Shown: positions 48,973 to 58,396 of the stretch, piece after piece | How the letters are laid out: each line of letters starts with the position of its first letter | Numbering within the stretch: position 1 is the stretch's first letter | Assembly: GCA_019419955.1 (NCBI GenBank) | Contig: JAHZIB010000003.1 | Span: 27,816 to 91,815 of the forward strand | DNA: 64,000 nucleotides | Reading direction: 5' to 3' | Source of the DNA: Clostridiales bacterium | Lineage (GTDB): Bacteria > Bacillota > Clostridia > TANB77 > CAG-508 | Made by a program: the position numbers and the translations under genes | Notes under the pieces: generated by a model | Seen by the model: only the letters and a program-made list of their open reading frames with translations | The model's database searches: none | Told to the model about the DNA's origin: nothing

Positions 48973-49032
48973 AGTTTTTAAAATTCAAACCATTAGCCAG
49001 TAACATTTTGTGCAAAAATTGTGACAAATTTC

Positions 49033-49061
49033 TTGTAATTTTGTTATAAAAATGATATAGT
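49033..49061 (+). promoter_or_regulatory. Promoter of WG-repeat gene
   Basis: TTGTAA, 17-base spacer, TATAGT, 34 bases before the start. A TGTGACAAA sequence just upstream also occurs before spoIIE (about 46056), perhaps a shared regulator site. Confidence 0.6.
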
Positions 49062-49094
49062 ATAAAAGAAAAAATAAGCGTTATGGAGGCATTT

Positions 49095-50624
49095 ATGAGT
49101 AGAGGAAAAAGATATGAAGGGGAACAAAAACTTAATCTAAAGAAAGTATTTGCCGTAATTATTGCTATTGCAGTAATAATTATGTTTTTCATAGGAATTA
49201 GCAAGTTATTTAATACAGAGAGTAGCACGGAAGAAAAAACAGTTTCTTTGGGGTATTATCCAGTTTATACAGATGAAAAATGGGGGGTAATTAATACCAA
49301 AGGAGATATAGTAATCGAACCACAATATGATGAGTATATTGTAGTACCTGATAGCTCACAGGCAATATTTCTATGTACTACTGACGTGAATTATGAGGAA
49401 GGAACATATAGCACAAAGGCTATTAACGAGAAAAATGAAGAGTTATTTACTGATTATGAGAAAGTTGAGGCAATAGAAAATTATGATAATAGTAATAATT
49501 TGTGGTATGCTTCAGGAATATTGAAAGTTTCAAAAGATGGAAAATGGGGAGTGATTGATACAAAAGGAAATGTTATTGTGGATTGCAAATATGATGACAT
49601 AACAGCACTTAAAGGTGTTGAAAATAGCTTACTTACAGAAGTAGATGGAAAATATGGAATAATAGATTATGTAGGTTCTGTAATTATAGAGAATGAATAT
49701 GAGTCAATTGAACCATTGGCTAACACATATGAAAATGGATATATTGTTGAGAATGCAGATGGCAAATATGGTGTAATCACTTATACTAAGACTAATGTGG
49801 TTGCAGAAGAATATGATGATATAAAAAATGTTTATGGAAATGGTAATTACTATATAGTAAAAGAAGGAGACAATTGGGAGATTATTGATACTGATGCTAA
49901 AAAATATTTGGAAGGAGAATATGATGATATTATTGATATAAACGGTGAAAATGCTATAGTTTCCAATGGGAATAAGCTTGGCGTAGTCGCAATTGCAGAT
50001 GGAAAAAATATTATAGATATTGATTATGATATTATTACACATGCAAGTGGAGATAATTATATTGTATCTCGAGATTCGAAATACGGAATAATAGATTCTA
50101 ATGGAAATATGCTTCTTGAGCCAAGTTATACTAATATTGTATATAGAGATACAGCGGGTTTTTATGAGGCGTCAACGGAAAATGGTACATCAGATTTGCT
50201 AGATTCTGATTTAAATGTGAAATTATCAAATGTGATTATATCAGAATTAAATACTTCAAATGGTTATGTTAAAGTAAGACAGAATGGAGAATACAAATAT
50301 TATAATTTTAGATTTGAAGAAAAAGCAAATATGGATATATTAAGTGGTAACACAATATTTCTAAGTAGAAATGAAGAAGGTATGTATGGTTTTGTAGACA
50401 GAAATGGTAATGTAGTAACTGATTATATATATGAAGATGCAACAGAGCAAAATGCTTTCGGGTATGCTAGTGTAAAAAAAGATGGTTTATGGGGAGCAAT
50501 TAATTCAAGAGGACAAATTGCAGTTGCACCTGCATATGAACTTGACAACAACATATTGATTGAATTTATAGGTAAATGGCATTTAGGTGAGGATTTGAAT
50601 TTATATTATTTTACAGATGAATAA
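49095..50624 (+). CDS. WG-repeat membrane-anchored protein
   Basis: 509 residues from the ATG at 49095, preceded by GGAGG; the ATG at 49083 overlaps it. One membrane segment (about 17-38), then a beta-rich extracytoplasmic region built of WG repeats, each with K-W-G-V-I-(N/D)-T-K-G-(D/N)-I-V-I followed by a Tyr-Asp/Glu element: examples EKWGVINTKGDIVIEPQYDEY, GKWGVIDTKGNVIVDCKYDD, GKYGIIDYVGSVIIENEYES, GLWGAINSRGQIAVAPAYEL. About nine to ten units. WG proteins are common and poorly understood surface or binding proteins. Next gene follows after 76 nt. Confidence 0.9.
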   Translation: MSRGKRYEGEQKLNLKKVFAVIIAIAVIIMFFIGISKLFNTESSTEEKTVSLGYYPVYTDEKWGVINTKGDIVIEPQYDEYIVVPDSSQAIFLCTTDVNYEEGTYSTKAINEKNEELFTDYEKVEAIENYDNSNNLWYASGILKVSKDGKWGVIDTKGNVIVDCKYDDITALKGVENSLLTEVDGKYGIIDYVGSVIIENEYESIEPLANTYENGYIVENADGKYGVITYTKTNVVAEEYDDIKNVYGNGNYYIVKEGDNWEIIDTDAKKYLEGEYDDIIDINGENAIVSNGNKLGVVAIADGKNIIDIDYDIITHASGDNYIVSRDSKYGIIDSNGNMLLEPSYTNIVYRDTAGFYEASTENGTSDLLDSDLNVKLSNVIISELNTSNGYVKVRQNGEYKYYNFRFEEKANMDILSGNTIFLSRNEEGMYGFVDRNGNVVTDYIYEDATEQNAFGYASVKKDGLWGAINSRGQIAVAPAYELDNNILIEFIGKWHLGEDLNLYYFTDE

Positions 50625-50700
50625 AGACTCATAATTATTATTAATTAAGAAAAAGACGTATAATAATTATTGGAGCAGATTAGCTCAAACGGAGGTTATA

Positions 50701-51963
50701 ATGGAACTAATGACAAAGTATCAATACACATATTTTATTTACCCATATCTTATTGAAAAAGATAAGTATAAGAAGTATCTGCAGGGATTGTTGAGAAACA
50801 AAAAATGCAATATAAGGTTTTTCGATAAGCAAAAAGACATCCATTTATATACATATTTTCTACCTTGTGTAAGGGAATATATGTTTTGGTCTTTTGAACT
50901 TAATAAAAATGGAATAAAGGATTTTAATAGTATGGATACTGCTATGCAATCTACACTTTTAGCTCAGCATGAATGTAATATATTTAACTATGAGTTGCCA
51001 GAGGCGTTACAAGGGAAAGTGTTAGATAATAATGGTATATTCTTCGAAATCAATGAAATTAAAATAATATGTTTTAAAACAGGTGTAAGTTTTTTGTTGT
51101 TCAAAACTAATCTAGAAAATATGGGAAATTTTGCAGATGTTTTGAATTTTAATTATAAATTTAGAGAAATTAATTCAATTTCATATAACTTAAAAGAGTA
51201 TGAAAACATAAAAATACAGTCTAGTACATTTAAAAACGTGGAAGATATTTCTGCATTAATAAAAAGGATTGTAGGAAAAGAAGATATATCTAAAAAAGCT
51301 AATATTGGAAATGAGAAGTTTTTTGTATATGCATATACATGCTTGGACCAAAAAGATTGGAATGAAAATTTAGAAAACGAAGAATTGGATGGTGCATTCG
51401 AAAAGTATCGTGCGGTTCTACCAGCGAATGCTCAAATGATAAACGATAATTATGCAATGAATGAAATGAATAACTGGAGAGACAAGAAGGAGATATACAA
51501 AAATCAGTATATAAAATATGGTTTTACAATTTCGAGTACAGTGTTATTAACTTCAAATGTAAGTACTTCAAATTATACAGTTGTGCCACAAAAATTTGAG
51601 AGTGAATATCTATATACATATATATTTACATTATATAAAAAAATGTTTCTAAACAAACTGAATCTTGAATTTGAAAAGAAATTTGAGATGGCTGAAAAAG
51701 AATTCTTGGATTTCACAGCAAAAGTATGGATACAAGATGTCACAAATGAGGAATTTGGAAGAAGAATGGAGCAAAACTGGGCTGAAAATTTGGAACTTGA
51801 AAGAGCATTTAATAAATTGAAAAATGAATATGATGTCACATACAAAAAATATAATGTTGAAGAATTAAGTAAGAATAATAAAGTGACGTTTGTAGTAGTT
51901 ATAACGATATTAGTTATAAACATTTTAACAATTATTTTTACAAGTTTGGCAAATGGAGGTTAG
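50701..51963 (+). CDS. Conserved hypothetical protein with C-terminal membrane anchor
   Basis: 420 residues: mostly soluble alpha/beta protein (begins MELMTKYQYTYFIYPYLIEKDKYKKYLQGLL) with a long helical stretch (about 310-395, KFEMAEKEFLDFTAKVWIQDV...) and a single C-terminal membrane segment (about 397-415). The architecture of a long helix just ahead of membrane at the C-terminus recalls CorA-like proteins, but there is no GMN motif and only one membrane segment, so transport is not supported. AACGGAGGT ribosome site. Function unknown. Confidence 0.75.
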   Translation: MELMTKYQYTYFIYPYLIEKDKYKKYLQGLLRNKKCNIRFFDKQKDIHLYTYFLPCVREYMFWSFELNKNGIKDFNSMDTAMQSTLLAQHECNIFNYELPEALQGKVLDNNGIFFEINEIKIICFKTGVSFLLFKTNLENMGNFADVLNFNYKFREINSISYNLKEYENIKIQSSTFKNVEDISALIKRIVGKEDISKKANIGNEKFFVYAYTCLDQKDWNENLENEELDGAFEKYRAVLPANAQMINDNYAMNEMNNWRDKKEIYKNQYIKYGFTISSTVLLTSNVSTSNYTVVPQKFESEYLYTYIFTLYKKMFLNKLNLEFEKKFEMAEKEFLDFTAKVWIQDVTNEEFGRRMEQNWAENLELERAFNKLKNEYDVTYKKYNVEELSKNNKVTFVVVITILVINILTIIFTSLANGG

Positions 51964-52027
51964 GACCCGCGGCAAAAATTTCAAAATTTAATTTATAGTT
52001 GTGCTTTAGAAGGGAATGCAATTGAAC

Positions 52028-52429
52028 ATGAAAATTAGTACAGGAATTGACGTTATAGAAGTAGAACGAATAAAAAAAGCAATAGAAGAATTGGGAGATA
52101 CTTTCTTAAACAAAATATATACAGAAAAGGAAATACAATATTGCAATCGCTCAGAAAAGGTAAAATACCAACACTTTGCTGCAAGATTTGCTGCGAAGGA
52201 AGCCGTATTTAAAGCGGTTTCGGAATATTTAGAAAATAGCTACAATGATTTATGGAAAGACGTGGAAGTTATCAACAAAGAAAGTGGAAAACCATGCATA
52301 AATGTGGAAAAGCTAAGGAGAAAGTTGCAAAAGGCTGGGGCTAAATATGAGTTAGTTGACATCGATGTTAGCATTTCGCATCTTGCTTCTTTGGCAATGG
52401 CAAGCGTTGTGGTTGTGTTTGAAAGATAA
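52028..52429 (+). CDS. acpS: Holo-[acyl-carrier-protein] synthase
   Basis: 133 residues from the ATG at 52028. AcpS transfers 4'-phosphopantetheine from CoA to acyl carrier protein. Magnesium/CoA residues are visible: Asp8 in GIDVIEVERI and Glu58 in FAAKEAVFKA. The end SISHLASLAMASVVV is the third family motif. AGAAGGGA lies 12 bases upstream; an ATG at 52016 is too close to it. tatD follows. Confidence 0.95.
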   Translation: MKISTGIDVIEVERIKKAIEELGDTFLNKIYTEKEIQYCNRSEKVKYQHFAARFAAKEAVFKAVSEYLENSYNDLWKDVEVINKESGKPCINVEKLRRKLQKAGAKYELVDIDVSISHLASLAMASVVVVFER

Positions 52430-52522
52430 TTGTTTTTGGCTAAATATGCAAGGTATATGTATATTTTTGTATCTTACCCCTTGAACAATCTAAAAAAAGT
52501 ATTATTAACAGGAGGAAAGCAG

Positions 52523-53314
52523 ATGGAGCTGTTTGATTCGCATGCGCACTATAATGATGAGAAGTTTGCGCAAGATAGAGCAGAGGTTCTACACGAGATT
52601 TATGAGTCTGGTGTTACAAAATTAATAAATGCAGGATATAGCTTAGTGTCTTCAAAGTTAGCATTAGAAATTGCTAAGAAACATGACTGGATATATACAA
52701 TCTCAGGTATTTCACCAAATGATATCCCTGATAATGAGAATGAATTAGAAAAGCAAATAAATGAGCTAAAAGAGTTTATAATAAGCGAAAAGGGTAGTAA
52801 AAAAATTGTTGCAATTGGAGAAATTGGCTTAGACTATTATTGGAATAAGGAAAATAGTGGTTTGCAGCAGAAAGCATTTAAGAAGCAGATACAATTAGCA
52901 AATGAGCAAGGGTTGCCAATTGTAATTCATACAAGGGATGCTGTGATGGATACAATTAGCATACTAAAGGAAAATGAGCTAATGAAAAAAGGTGTATTTC
53001 ATTGTTGCCCGTTAAATAGAGAGTTAGTAAAAGAAGCATTAAAATTAGGGTTTTACATTTCATTTGCAGGGCCTGTTACATTTAAAAACTCGAAAAATGC
53101 AAATGAAATAATAGAAATGGTACCTCTAGAGAAAATTTTAATCGAAACAGATAGTCCATATTTATCGCCAGAACCAAATAGAGGAAAAAGAAATGATTCT
53201 AGAAATGTTAAGTTTATTGCACAGAAAATAGCGGAGGTTAAGAAAACCAGTTTGGATGATATAGCAATGACAACTTATAAAAATGCTTGCCAAATTTTTA
53301 AACTTACGAAATAA
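52523..53314 (+). CDS. tatD: TatD family metal-dependent DNase
   Basis: 263 residues starting MELFDSHAHYND, with ribosome site AGGAGG; the longer frame from 52430 runs through the acpS spacer and has no site. Metal ligands of the TIM-barrel family: H7 and H9 (DSHAHYND), Glu in AIGEIGLDYYW, His in VIHTRDA, His in FHCCPL, Asp in ETDSPYLSPEP. TatD enzymes degrade DNA in repair and nucleotide recycling. Ends before a REP-like inverted repeat. Confidence 0.95.
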   Translation: MELFDSHAHYNDEKFAQDRAEVLHEIYESGVTKLINAGYSLVSSKLALEIAKKHDWIYTISGISPNDIPDNENELEKQINELKEFIISEKGSKKIVAIGEIGLDYYWNKENSGLQQKAFKKQIQLANEQGLPIVIHTRDAVMDTISILKENELMKKGVFHCCPLNRELVKEALKLGFYISFAGPVTFKNSKNANEIIEMVPLEKILIETDSPYLSPEPNRGKRNDSRNVKFIAQKIAEVKKTSLDDIAMTTYKNACQIFKLTK

Positions 53315-53345
53315 GGACACTTCTTAGTTCGCAAGTTTTTACGAT

Positions 53346-53428
53346 TTAGGGACACTTCTTACTTAATTTAAGTGCTATACAAATCTTTTTCCGTGTTTTA
53401 AAAATTACGAATTAAGAAGTGCCCCTAA
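53346..53428. repeat. REP-like palindrome between tatD and htpX
   Basis: TTAGGGACACTTCTTA...TTAATT pairs with AATTAAGAAGTGCCCCTAA across about 40 bases; a third copy of GGACACTTCTTA lies at 53313-53327. It resembles REP elements that are mobilised by Y1-type transposases in other bacteria, and may end both convergent transcripts. Confidence 0.65.
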
Positions 53429-53435
53429 TTAAAAG

Positions 53436-54332
53436 TTATTTTAAATTTCTAATGGCTTCAATTCTATCATCAATAGATGGATGAGTAGAAAATAAGCTTG
53501 TTTTTTTCTTTTTCTTTCCGTCTGTTGCTTTAAATGGACTTACTATATACATGTGTGCGGTTGAATTGTTTGCAGTTTTTAATTCATTTGGGTCAGCATC
53601 TAGTTTTTGTAAAGCAGAAATCATACCATCAGGGTTTCTGGTAAGTTCTACTGCGCTGGCATCTGCAAGATATTCTCTACGTCTAGATAATGCAAGTTGC
53701 ATCAAGCTACCAAATATAGGAGCTAATATTAAACAAATTAAACCTATTACCATAAGAATAGGGTTTCCTTTTGAATCATTATCTCTATCGCCAATACCCC
53801 AAAATAGTGCTCTACTAACCCAGTCTGTAAGTATTACTATAAAACCAACCATTACACTAACAACAGCTGAGAGCCTAATATCATAGTTTTTTATATGAGA
53901 CAATTCGTGGGCTACAACGCCTTCTAATTCATAATAGTCCATTTTTTCTAATAAGCCTGTAGTCACACAAATAACTGAATTTTGTGGGTTTCTGCCTGTG
54001 GCAAACGCATTGGGTTGTGGGTCATCAACAACATAAAGTCTTGGTCTATGTTCTAATCCTGATGCTACCATGAGGCCGTCTAAAATATTATTCAGTTTAT
54101 CATACTCCTCTGGTGTGGCTTCATGAGCTTTATTAATTGATAATACAATTCTATCACTATAGTAATATAATGCCCATGATGTAGCAATCGAGAAAACTAC
54201 TGCTATTAAAATAGAAATAGTGCCCAAATCAAAAGCCATACATACGTAATAAACTATTAATGTAATTACTACTAAGAATATGCATACTATTAAACCAGTT
54301 TTAATTTTGTTATTTCGTATATCATTATACAT
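53436..54332 (-). CDS. htpX: Membrane zinc metalloprotease HtpX
   Basis: 298 residues, M48B family. Two N-terminal membrane segments (about 11-33 and 38-57), zinc motif H142-E-L-S-H146, a further membrane pair (about 160-215) and the third ligand in RREYLADASAVELTRNPDG. HtpX degrades misfolded membrane proteins. It lies 143 nt after lemA on the same strand, an old and common pair in bacteria. Confidence 0.96.
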   Translation of the reverse strand: MYNDIRNNKIKTGLIVCIFLVVITLIVYYVCMAFDLGTISILIAVVFSIATSWALYYYSDRIVLSINKAHEATPEEYDKLNNILDGLMVASGLEHRPRLYVVDDPQPNAFATGRNPQNSVICVTTGLLEKMDYYELEGVVAHELSHIKNYDIRLSAVVSVMVGFIVILTDWVSRALFWGIGDRDNDSKGNPILMVIGLICLILAPIFGSLMQLALSRRREYLADASAVELTRNPDGMISALQKLDADPNELKTANNSTAHMYIVSPFKATDGKKKKKTSLFSTHPSIDDRIEAIRNLK

Positions 54333-54475
54333 TTTAAAATCAATCCTTTTACATTTATTATAATCAAAAATATTTCATTTATTCCAATTCAGAATCAGAT
54401 ATAATTAATTTTAAGAAAATTGCCACATAGAGTGTTTTTTATTGACTCACATTGTGGCGTTTTTTAATAATAATC

Positions 54476-55030
54476 TTATTTTCCAAAATCTACTTTGACA
54501 TTTTTTCTTGTTTCTTCATCATTTACTTCAAATAATTCTTCTGGTTTAAACTTAAACATAGAAGCAATTAAATTTGAAGGGAATACTTCTAATTTAGTGT
54601 TATATCTAGTTACAGAGTCATTATAGAATTGTCTTGAATAAGATATTTTGTTTTCTGTGTTTGTTAATTCTGTTTGAAGTTCTAAGAAGTTTTGGTTGGC
54701 TTTTAAGTCAGGATAATTTTCTGCAACAGCCATAATTGTTTTCAAAGCATCTGATAATTGACTATCTAATTGAGATTTCTGTTCAACAGTTGTAGCATCT
54801 GCCCATGAAGAACGTAAATCAGCTACTTTGGTTAACACTTCAGCTTCGTGTGCCATATATCCTTTTACAGTCTCAATCAAATTTGGTATTAAATCAAATC
54901 TTCTTTGCAATTGTACATCAATTTGAGCCCAAGCATTTTTAACTCTAAGACGCATTGTTACAAGTGTATTATACATAACTATAAGTGCAATCACTATAAC
55001 AACTACTATAATAAGTACAATCCAGCCCAT
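54476..55030 (-). CDS. lemA: LemA family protein
   Basis: 184 residues: one N-terminal membrane segment (about 2-20), then a long helical bundle with NAWAQIDVQLQRRFDLIPNLIETVKGYMAHE, the LemA signature. Start ATG at 55030 preceded by GGAGGA with seven-base spacing; the GTG at 55036 overlaps it. Role unknown, but the LemA-HtpX pairing suggests membrane protein quality control. The 54333-54475 spacer has an inverted repeat GCCACA/TGTGGC near 54421-54464. Confidence 0.95.
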   Translation of the reverse strand: MGWIVLIIVVVIVIALIVMYNTLVTMRLRVKNAWAQIDVQLQRRFDLIPNLIETVKGYMAHEAEVLTKVADLRSSWADATTVEQKSQLDSQLSDALKTIMAVAENYPDLKANQNFLELQTELTNTENKISYSRQFYNDSVTRYNTKLEVFPSNLIASMFKFKPEELFEVNDEETRKNVKVDFGK

Positions 55031-55372
55031 AAACACTTCCTCCTTTATAAATTTATATTACAATAATAACATATTAATGTTTAAAATACAATATTTATGT
55101 GAAATATATGTGCTCTTTTAGTTACTAGATTATGGAAGTTATAAAATATTAGGTAAAAATAAAAAAATATGCTTATTATATAGAATTTTTTTTGTACAAG
55201 TTGCATATAATATAAATATAGCAGAAAATGGATGTTCACGAGGATAAAAGTGAAAAGCAATTATGTGAATACCGTGTAATTGGCTTTATGTCTGAGTTAG
55301 CCAAAATTTGACAGAACAGATAATATGTGGTATAATTACTTTGTTGCTTTTAAAGGAGGGAACAAATATCAA

Positions 55373-56380
55373 ATGAAAAATGATGATAAAGCGTCTATAT
55401 CGCTGAAGAAGATAGTATGTATTAGCATTATACTAATTTTTTTACTAAGTGCTTGCGTAATGGCAGGTAATGTTCAAGTTAGAAATGTTAAAATAGTATT
55501 ATCTAGTGGATACGAAATGGACATTTTAACAACTAAAACAAGTATCAAAGACATTTTAGATGAAAATCACATCGTATTATTAGAAGATGAAAAAGTAACG
55601 CCAAGTCTAAGTGAAGAAATATCAGATAACAATACTATTATTATATCTAATGAAAATGAAAATATTGAGGTATCTGAAGTTATTGAAAAGTCAACAGATG
55701 TGACTACTGAAGATGTTTTAAATAATTATTCTAAAATAGTAGAAAAAATAGTTGTTGAAAAAGAAACAATACCATATGAAACTGTAACTAAAGATGTTAC
55801 AACAGGTAGTGGAAAAAAGCAAGATAAAGTTGTTCAAAAGGGTGTAAATGGAGTTAGAGAAGTAACATATAAAGTTAAATATCAAAATGGTGAAAAAATT
55901 GAGAAAACTAAGATTTCTTCAAAAGTAATTAAAAAACCAGTTGATAAGATAATAGAAGTTAGAACGAAACAAGTTATTACAACAAGAAGCAACGTTTCTA
56001 GAACAACATATAGTGGTGGAAAATGGTCATATTCATCTAGTGAATTAGATTTACTTTGTGCTATTACTGCACAAGAGTGTAGTTCAAGTTATAGTGGAGC
56101 ATTAGCTGTTATAACAACAGCATGTAACAGAACCCAAAGTAGTAGTTGGAGAAGATATGGTTCAGATCCATTAAGTCAATATAAGGCACCTAGTCAATTC
56201 TGTTATTCAATTGACAATCATTGGTGTAAAAGGTTAAACGGAAATTACCCATCTTATGTAAAGCAAGCGGTTCTGGATGCTTTAAATGGAAAAAGAAATC
56301 ATAATTATTTATCATTTAGAGCAGCAGGTAATCACTCTGGTGAAATAATAGGTGGTAATGTATATTTTAATTCATTATAA
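55373..56380 (+). CDS. Secreted cell-wall hydrolase (DUF348-G5-SleB-like)
   Basis: 335 residues from the ATG at 55373, with AAAGGAGG about 13 bases upstream. Signal/anchor segment about 12-32. A DUF348 unit (VKIVLSSGYEMDILTTKTSIKDILDENHIVL), a G5 domain (about 130-210, IPYETVTKDVTTGSGKKQDKV...), then a SleB/Hydrolase_2-type domain (LLCAITAQECSSSYSGALAVITTACNRTQ) with the catalytic Glu in AQEC. Likely cleaves peptidoglycan during growth, sporulation or germination. The 55031-55372 spacer holds a TTGGCT/AGCCAA hairpin near 55278-55303 and AT-rich leader; I see no known riboswitch. Confidence 0.88.
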   Translation: MKNDDKASISLKKIVCISIILIFLLSACVMAGNVQVRNVKIVLSSGYEMDILTTKTSIKDILDENHIVLLEDEKVTPSLSEEISDNNTIIISNENENIEVSEVIEKSTDVTTEDVLNNYSKIVEKIVVEKETIPYETVTKDVTTGSGKKQDKVVQKGVNGVREVTYKVKYQNGEKIEKTKISSKVIKKPVDKIIEVRTKQVITTRSNVSRTTYSGGKWSYSSSELDLLCAITAQECSSSYSGALAVITTACNRTQSSSWRRYGSDPLSQYKAPSQFCYSIDNHWCKRLNGNYPSYVKQAVLDALNGKRNHNYLSFRAAGNHSGEIIGGNVYFNSL

Positions 56381-56385
56381 GAAAA

Positions 56386-56462
56386 GTGGTTTTGCCACAT
56401 GTGCGTTTGTTTTGCAAATATGCACGGCTCAAGATAACTTAACCTTGTTGTACAGAAAAATG
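56386..56462 (-). repeat. Dispersed intergenic repeat, copy F (inverted)
   Basis: On the minus strand it reads TTTTTCTGTACAACAAGGTT, AAGTTATCTTGAGC, CGTGCATATTTGC...GCACATGTGGC, matching copy C (27500-27577). It is the only copy in this orientation and lies directly after the hydrolase gene. Confidence 0.75.
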
Positions 56463-56492
56463 AAATTTAAAAATAAAAGAGATAAAAGGAAG

Positions 56493-56518
56493 GAGATGGG
56501 CTAGTTCCATCTCTTTTT
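56493..56518 (+). terminator. Terminator before exoA
   Basis: GAGATGG-GCTAGTT-CCATCTC stem-loop followed by TTTTT. Confidence 0.88.
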
Positions 56519-56543
56519 CATTAAGAAAGGCAGGTATATATAA

Positions 56544-57314
56544 ATGAAATTGGTATCATGGAATGTAAATGGTTTAAGAGCGGTAGTAGGAAAAGGATTT
56601 GAACAATTTTTTAAAGAAGTAGATGCAGATGTTTTTTGTTTACAAGAGACAAAAATGCAGGAAACGCAATTAGATGATAATATAAAAGATATTTTTAGGG
56701 AGTATAACTGTTATTGGAATAGTGCGGAGAAAAAAGGATATTCAGGAACAGCAGTTTTTTCGAAAGCCAAACCTTTAAATGAAAAATATGGTATTGGAAT
56801 AGAAGAACATGATAAAGAAGGTAGAGTAATTACTTTAGAATTTGAAAAATTTTATATAGTTAATTGCTATACGCCTAATTCTAAGAGAGAATTGGAAAGG
56901 CTAGAATATAGGATGGTTTGGGAAGATGAGTTTAGAAAATACCTTCTTAAATTAAATGAGATAAAACCTATTATTATTTGTGGAGACTTGAATGTTGCTC
57001 ATAAAGAAATAGATTTGAAAAACCCAAAAACAAATAGAAGAAATGCTGGATTTACAGATGAGGAGAGAGGAAAAATGACTGAATTATTAGATGCTGGTTT
57101 TACAGATACCTTCAGATATTTGTATCCTGATAAAGAAGGCATTTATACTTGGTGGTCATACATGTTTAGGGCAAGAGAAAAAAATTCGGGTTGGAGAATA
57201 GATTATTTTATTGTTTCCAATTCAATTAAAGAAAATATAAAACAGAGTTACATATACTCAGACGTGATGGGTAGTGACCATTGCCCAGTGGGGCTGGAAA
57301 TTGACATGGGATAA
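56544..57314 (+). CDS. exoA: Exodeoxyribonuclease III
   Basis: 256 residues, EEP superfamily AP endonuclease/3'-5' exonuclease. Motifs: VSWNVNGLRA (Asn7), CLQETKMQ (metal Glu), YTPNS, GDLNVAHKEIDL (Asp/Asn), WRIDYFIVS and SDHCPVGLEI (catalytic His). It repairs abasic sites by cutting the backbone 5' to them. AAGAAAGGCAGG precedes the ATG. Single-gene unit between terminators. Confidence 0.96.
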   Translation: MKLVSWNVNGLRAVVGKGFEQFFKEVDADVFCLQETKMQETQLDDNIKDIFREYNCYWNSAEKKGYSGTAVFSKAKPLNEKYGIGIEEHDKEGRVITLEFEKFYIVNCYTPNSKRELERLEYRMVWEDEFRKYLLKLNEIKPIIICGDLNVAHKEIDLKNPKTNRRNAGFTDEERGKMTELLDAGFTDTFRYLYPDKEGIYTWWSYMFRAREKNSGWRIDYFIVSNSIKENIKQSYIYSDVMGSDHCPVGLEIDMG

Positions 57315-57356
57315 AACATGTAAAATGTTAGAAGTACTAAATGTTATAACATTGGT

Positions 57357-57403
57357 AGAAATACATACTTACAACTTGTGTATAGTATGTATTTCTATTT
57401 TTG
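57357..57403 (+). terminator. Terminator after exoA
   Basis: AGAAATACATAC pairs with GTATGTATTTCT, then ATTTTTG. A second small hairpin (GTTTCT/AGAAAC) follows. The remaining spacer to 57671 is AT-rich and holds only a probable promoter region for the two-component genes. Confidence 0.85.
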
Positions 57404-57671
57404 TTTCTCTAGAAATTTCTATAGAAACAAGTGTAAGTTGAACTTTGATTTATAAATATTTGCGAAATGAAGTATACACTCAGAGGAGTCTCTTTCATAT
57501 TAAAGCTACTTAATATAAAAGGTAATAAGAGTGTTAAACGCTTTTTCTAAAACCACCTTAATAAAGAATTAATAAATTTCTTCTTTTTTCTTAATAATGC
57601 TATGCTATACTAAATATGTAAGATGTGCTATAATAATGCCTGTATCTTAAATTAGAAAGGGTTGTAATTTT

Positions 57672-58376
57672 ATGTATAATATATTAGTTTGCGATGATGA
57701 TAAGGAGATAGTAAAAGCTATAGAAATTTATTTAAGTAAAGAAGGGTATAATATTTTAAAAGCGTATAATGGGATGGAAGCTTTAGATGTTTTGAAGAAA
57801 AATGATAATATTCATCTAATTATTTTAGATATAATGATGCCTAAATTAGATGGAATTGAAACTGCAAATATAATAAGAAAAGATAAATCCATTCCAATAA
57901 TCATGCTATCTGCTAAATCGGAAGATTATGATAAGATTTCTGGACTAGATAATGGTGCAGATGATTACGTGACAAAACCATTTAACCCATTAGAATTAAT
58001 CGCAAGAGTAAATTCACAAATAAGAAGATATACTAGGTTAGGGTCAATGATCGAAAAGCAAGAAGATAGCAATATATATAAATCTGGAGATTTGGTTATA
58101 AATGATAGGGAAAAAATTGTAGAGGTAGATGGAAAAGAAGTTAAATTGACTCCGACTGAGTACAACATTTTAAAATTTCTTATTAAAAATAAAGGAATAG
58201 TCTACTCTATAGAACAAATTTATGAAAATGTATGGGAAGAAGAAAGTTATGGGGCAGAGAATATTATAGCAGTACATATAAGGCACATAAGAGAAAAAAT
58301 AGAGATAAATCCACGTGAACCTAAATATTTAAAAGTTATTTGGGGAATAGGATACAAAATAGAAAAATTAGATTAG
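57672..58376 (+). CDS. OmpR-family response regulator
   Basis: 234 residues. Receiver domain 1-118 with acidic pocket DDD (8-10), phospho-acceptor Asp53 in LIILDIMMPKLDG, and Lys in DDYVTKPFNP. C-terminal winged-helix DNA-binding domain (VKLTPTEYNILKFLIKNKGIVYSIEQIYENVW...HIRHIREKI). VanR/PhoP-type regulators of this layout often respond to envelope stress. GAAAGG ribosome site. The sensor kinase starts 20 nt downstream. Confidence 0.95.
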   Translation: MYNILVCDDDKEIVKAIEIYLSKEGYNILKAYNGMEALDVLKKNDNIHLIILDIMMPKLDGIETANIIRKDKSIPIIMLSAKSEDYDKISGLDNGADDYVTKPFNPLELIARVNSQIRRYTRLGSMIEKQEDSNIYKSGDLVINDREKIVEVDGKEVKLTPTEYNILKFLIKNKGIVYSIEQIYENVWEEESYGAENIIAVHIRHIREKIEINPREPKYLKVIWGIGYKIEKLD

Positions 58377-58396
58377 TTTTGGAAGGAGGAAAATTA

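Noticed and set aside
50701..51963. CorA-type magnesium transporter
   Set aside because: Only one membrane segment and no GMN signature.
55040..55370. c-di-AMP (ydaO-type) riboswitch before the wall hydrolase
   Set aside because: The position is typical for one, but I could not match the conserved core; only a simple hairpin is visible.
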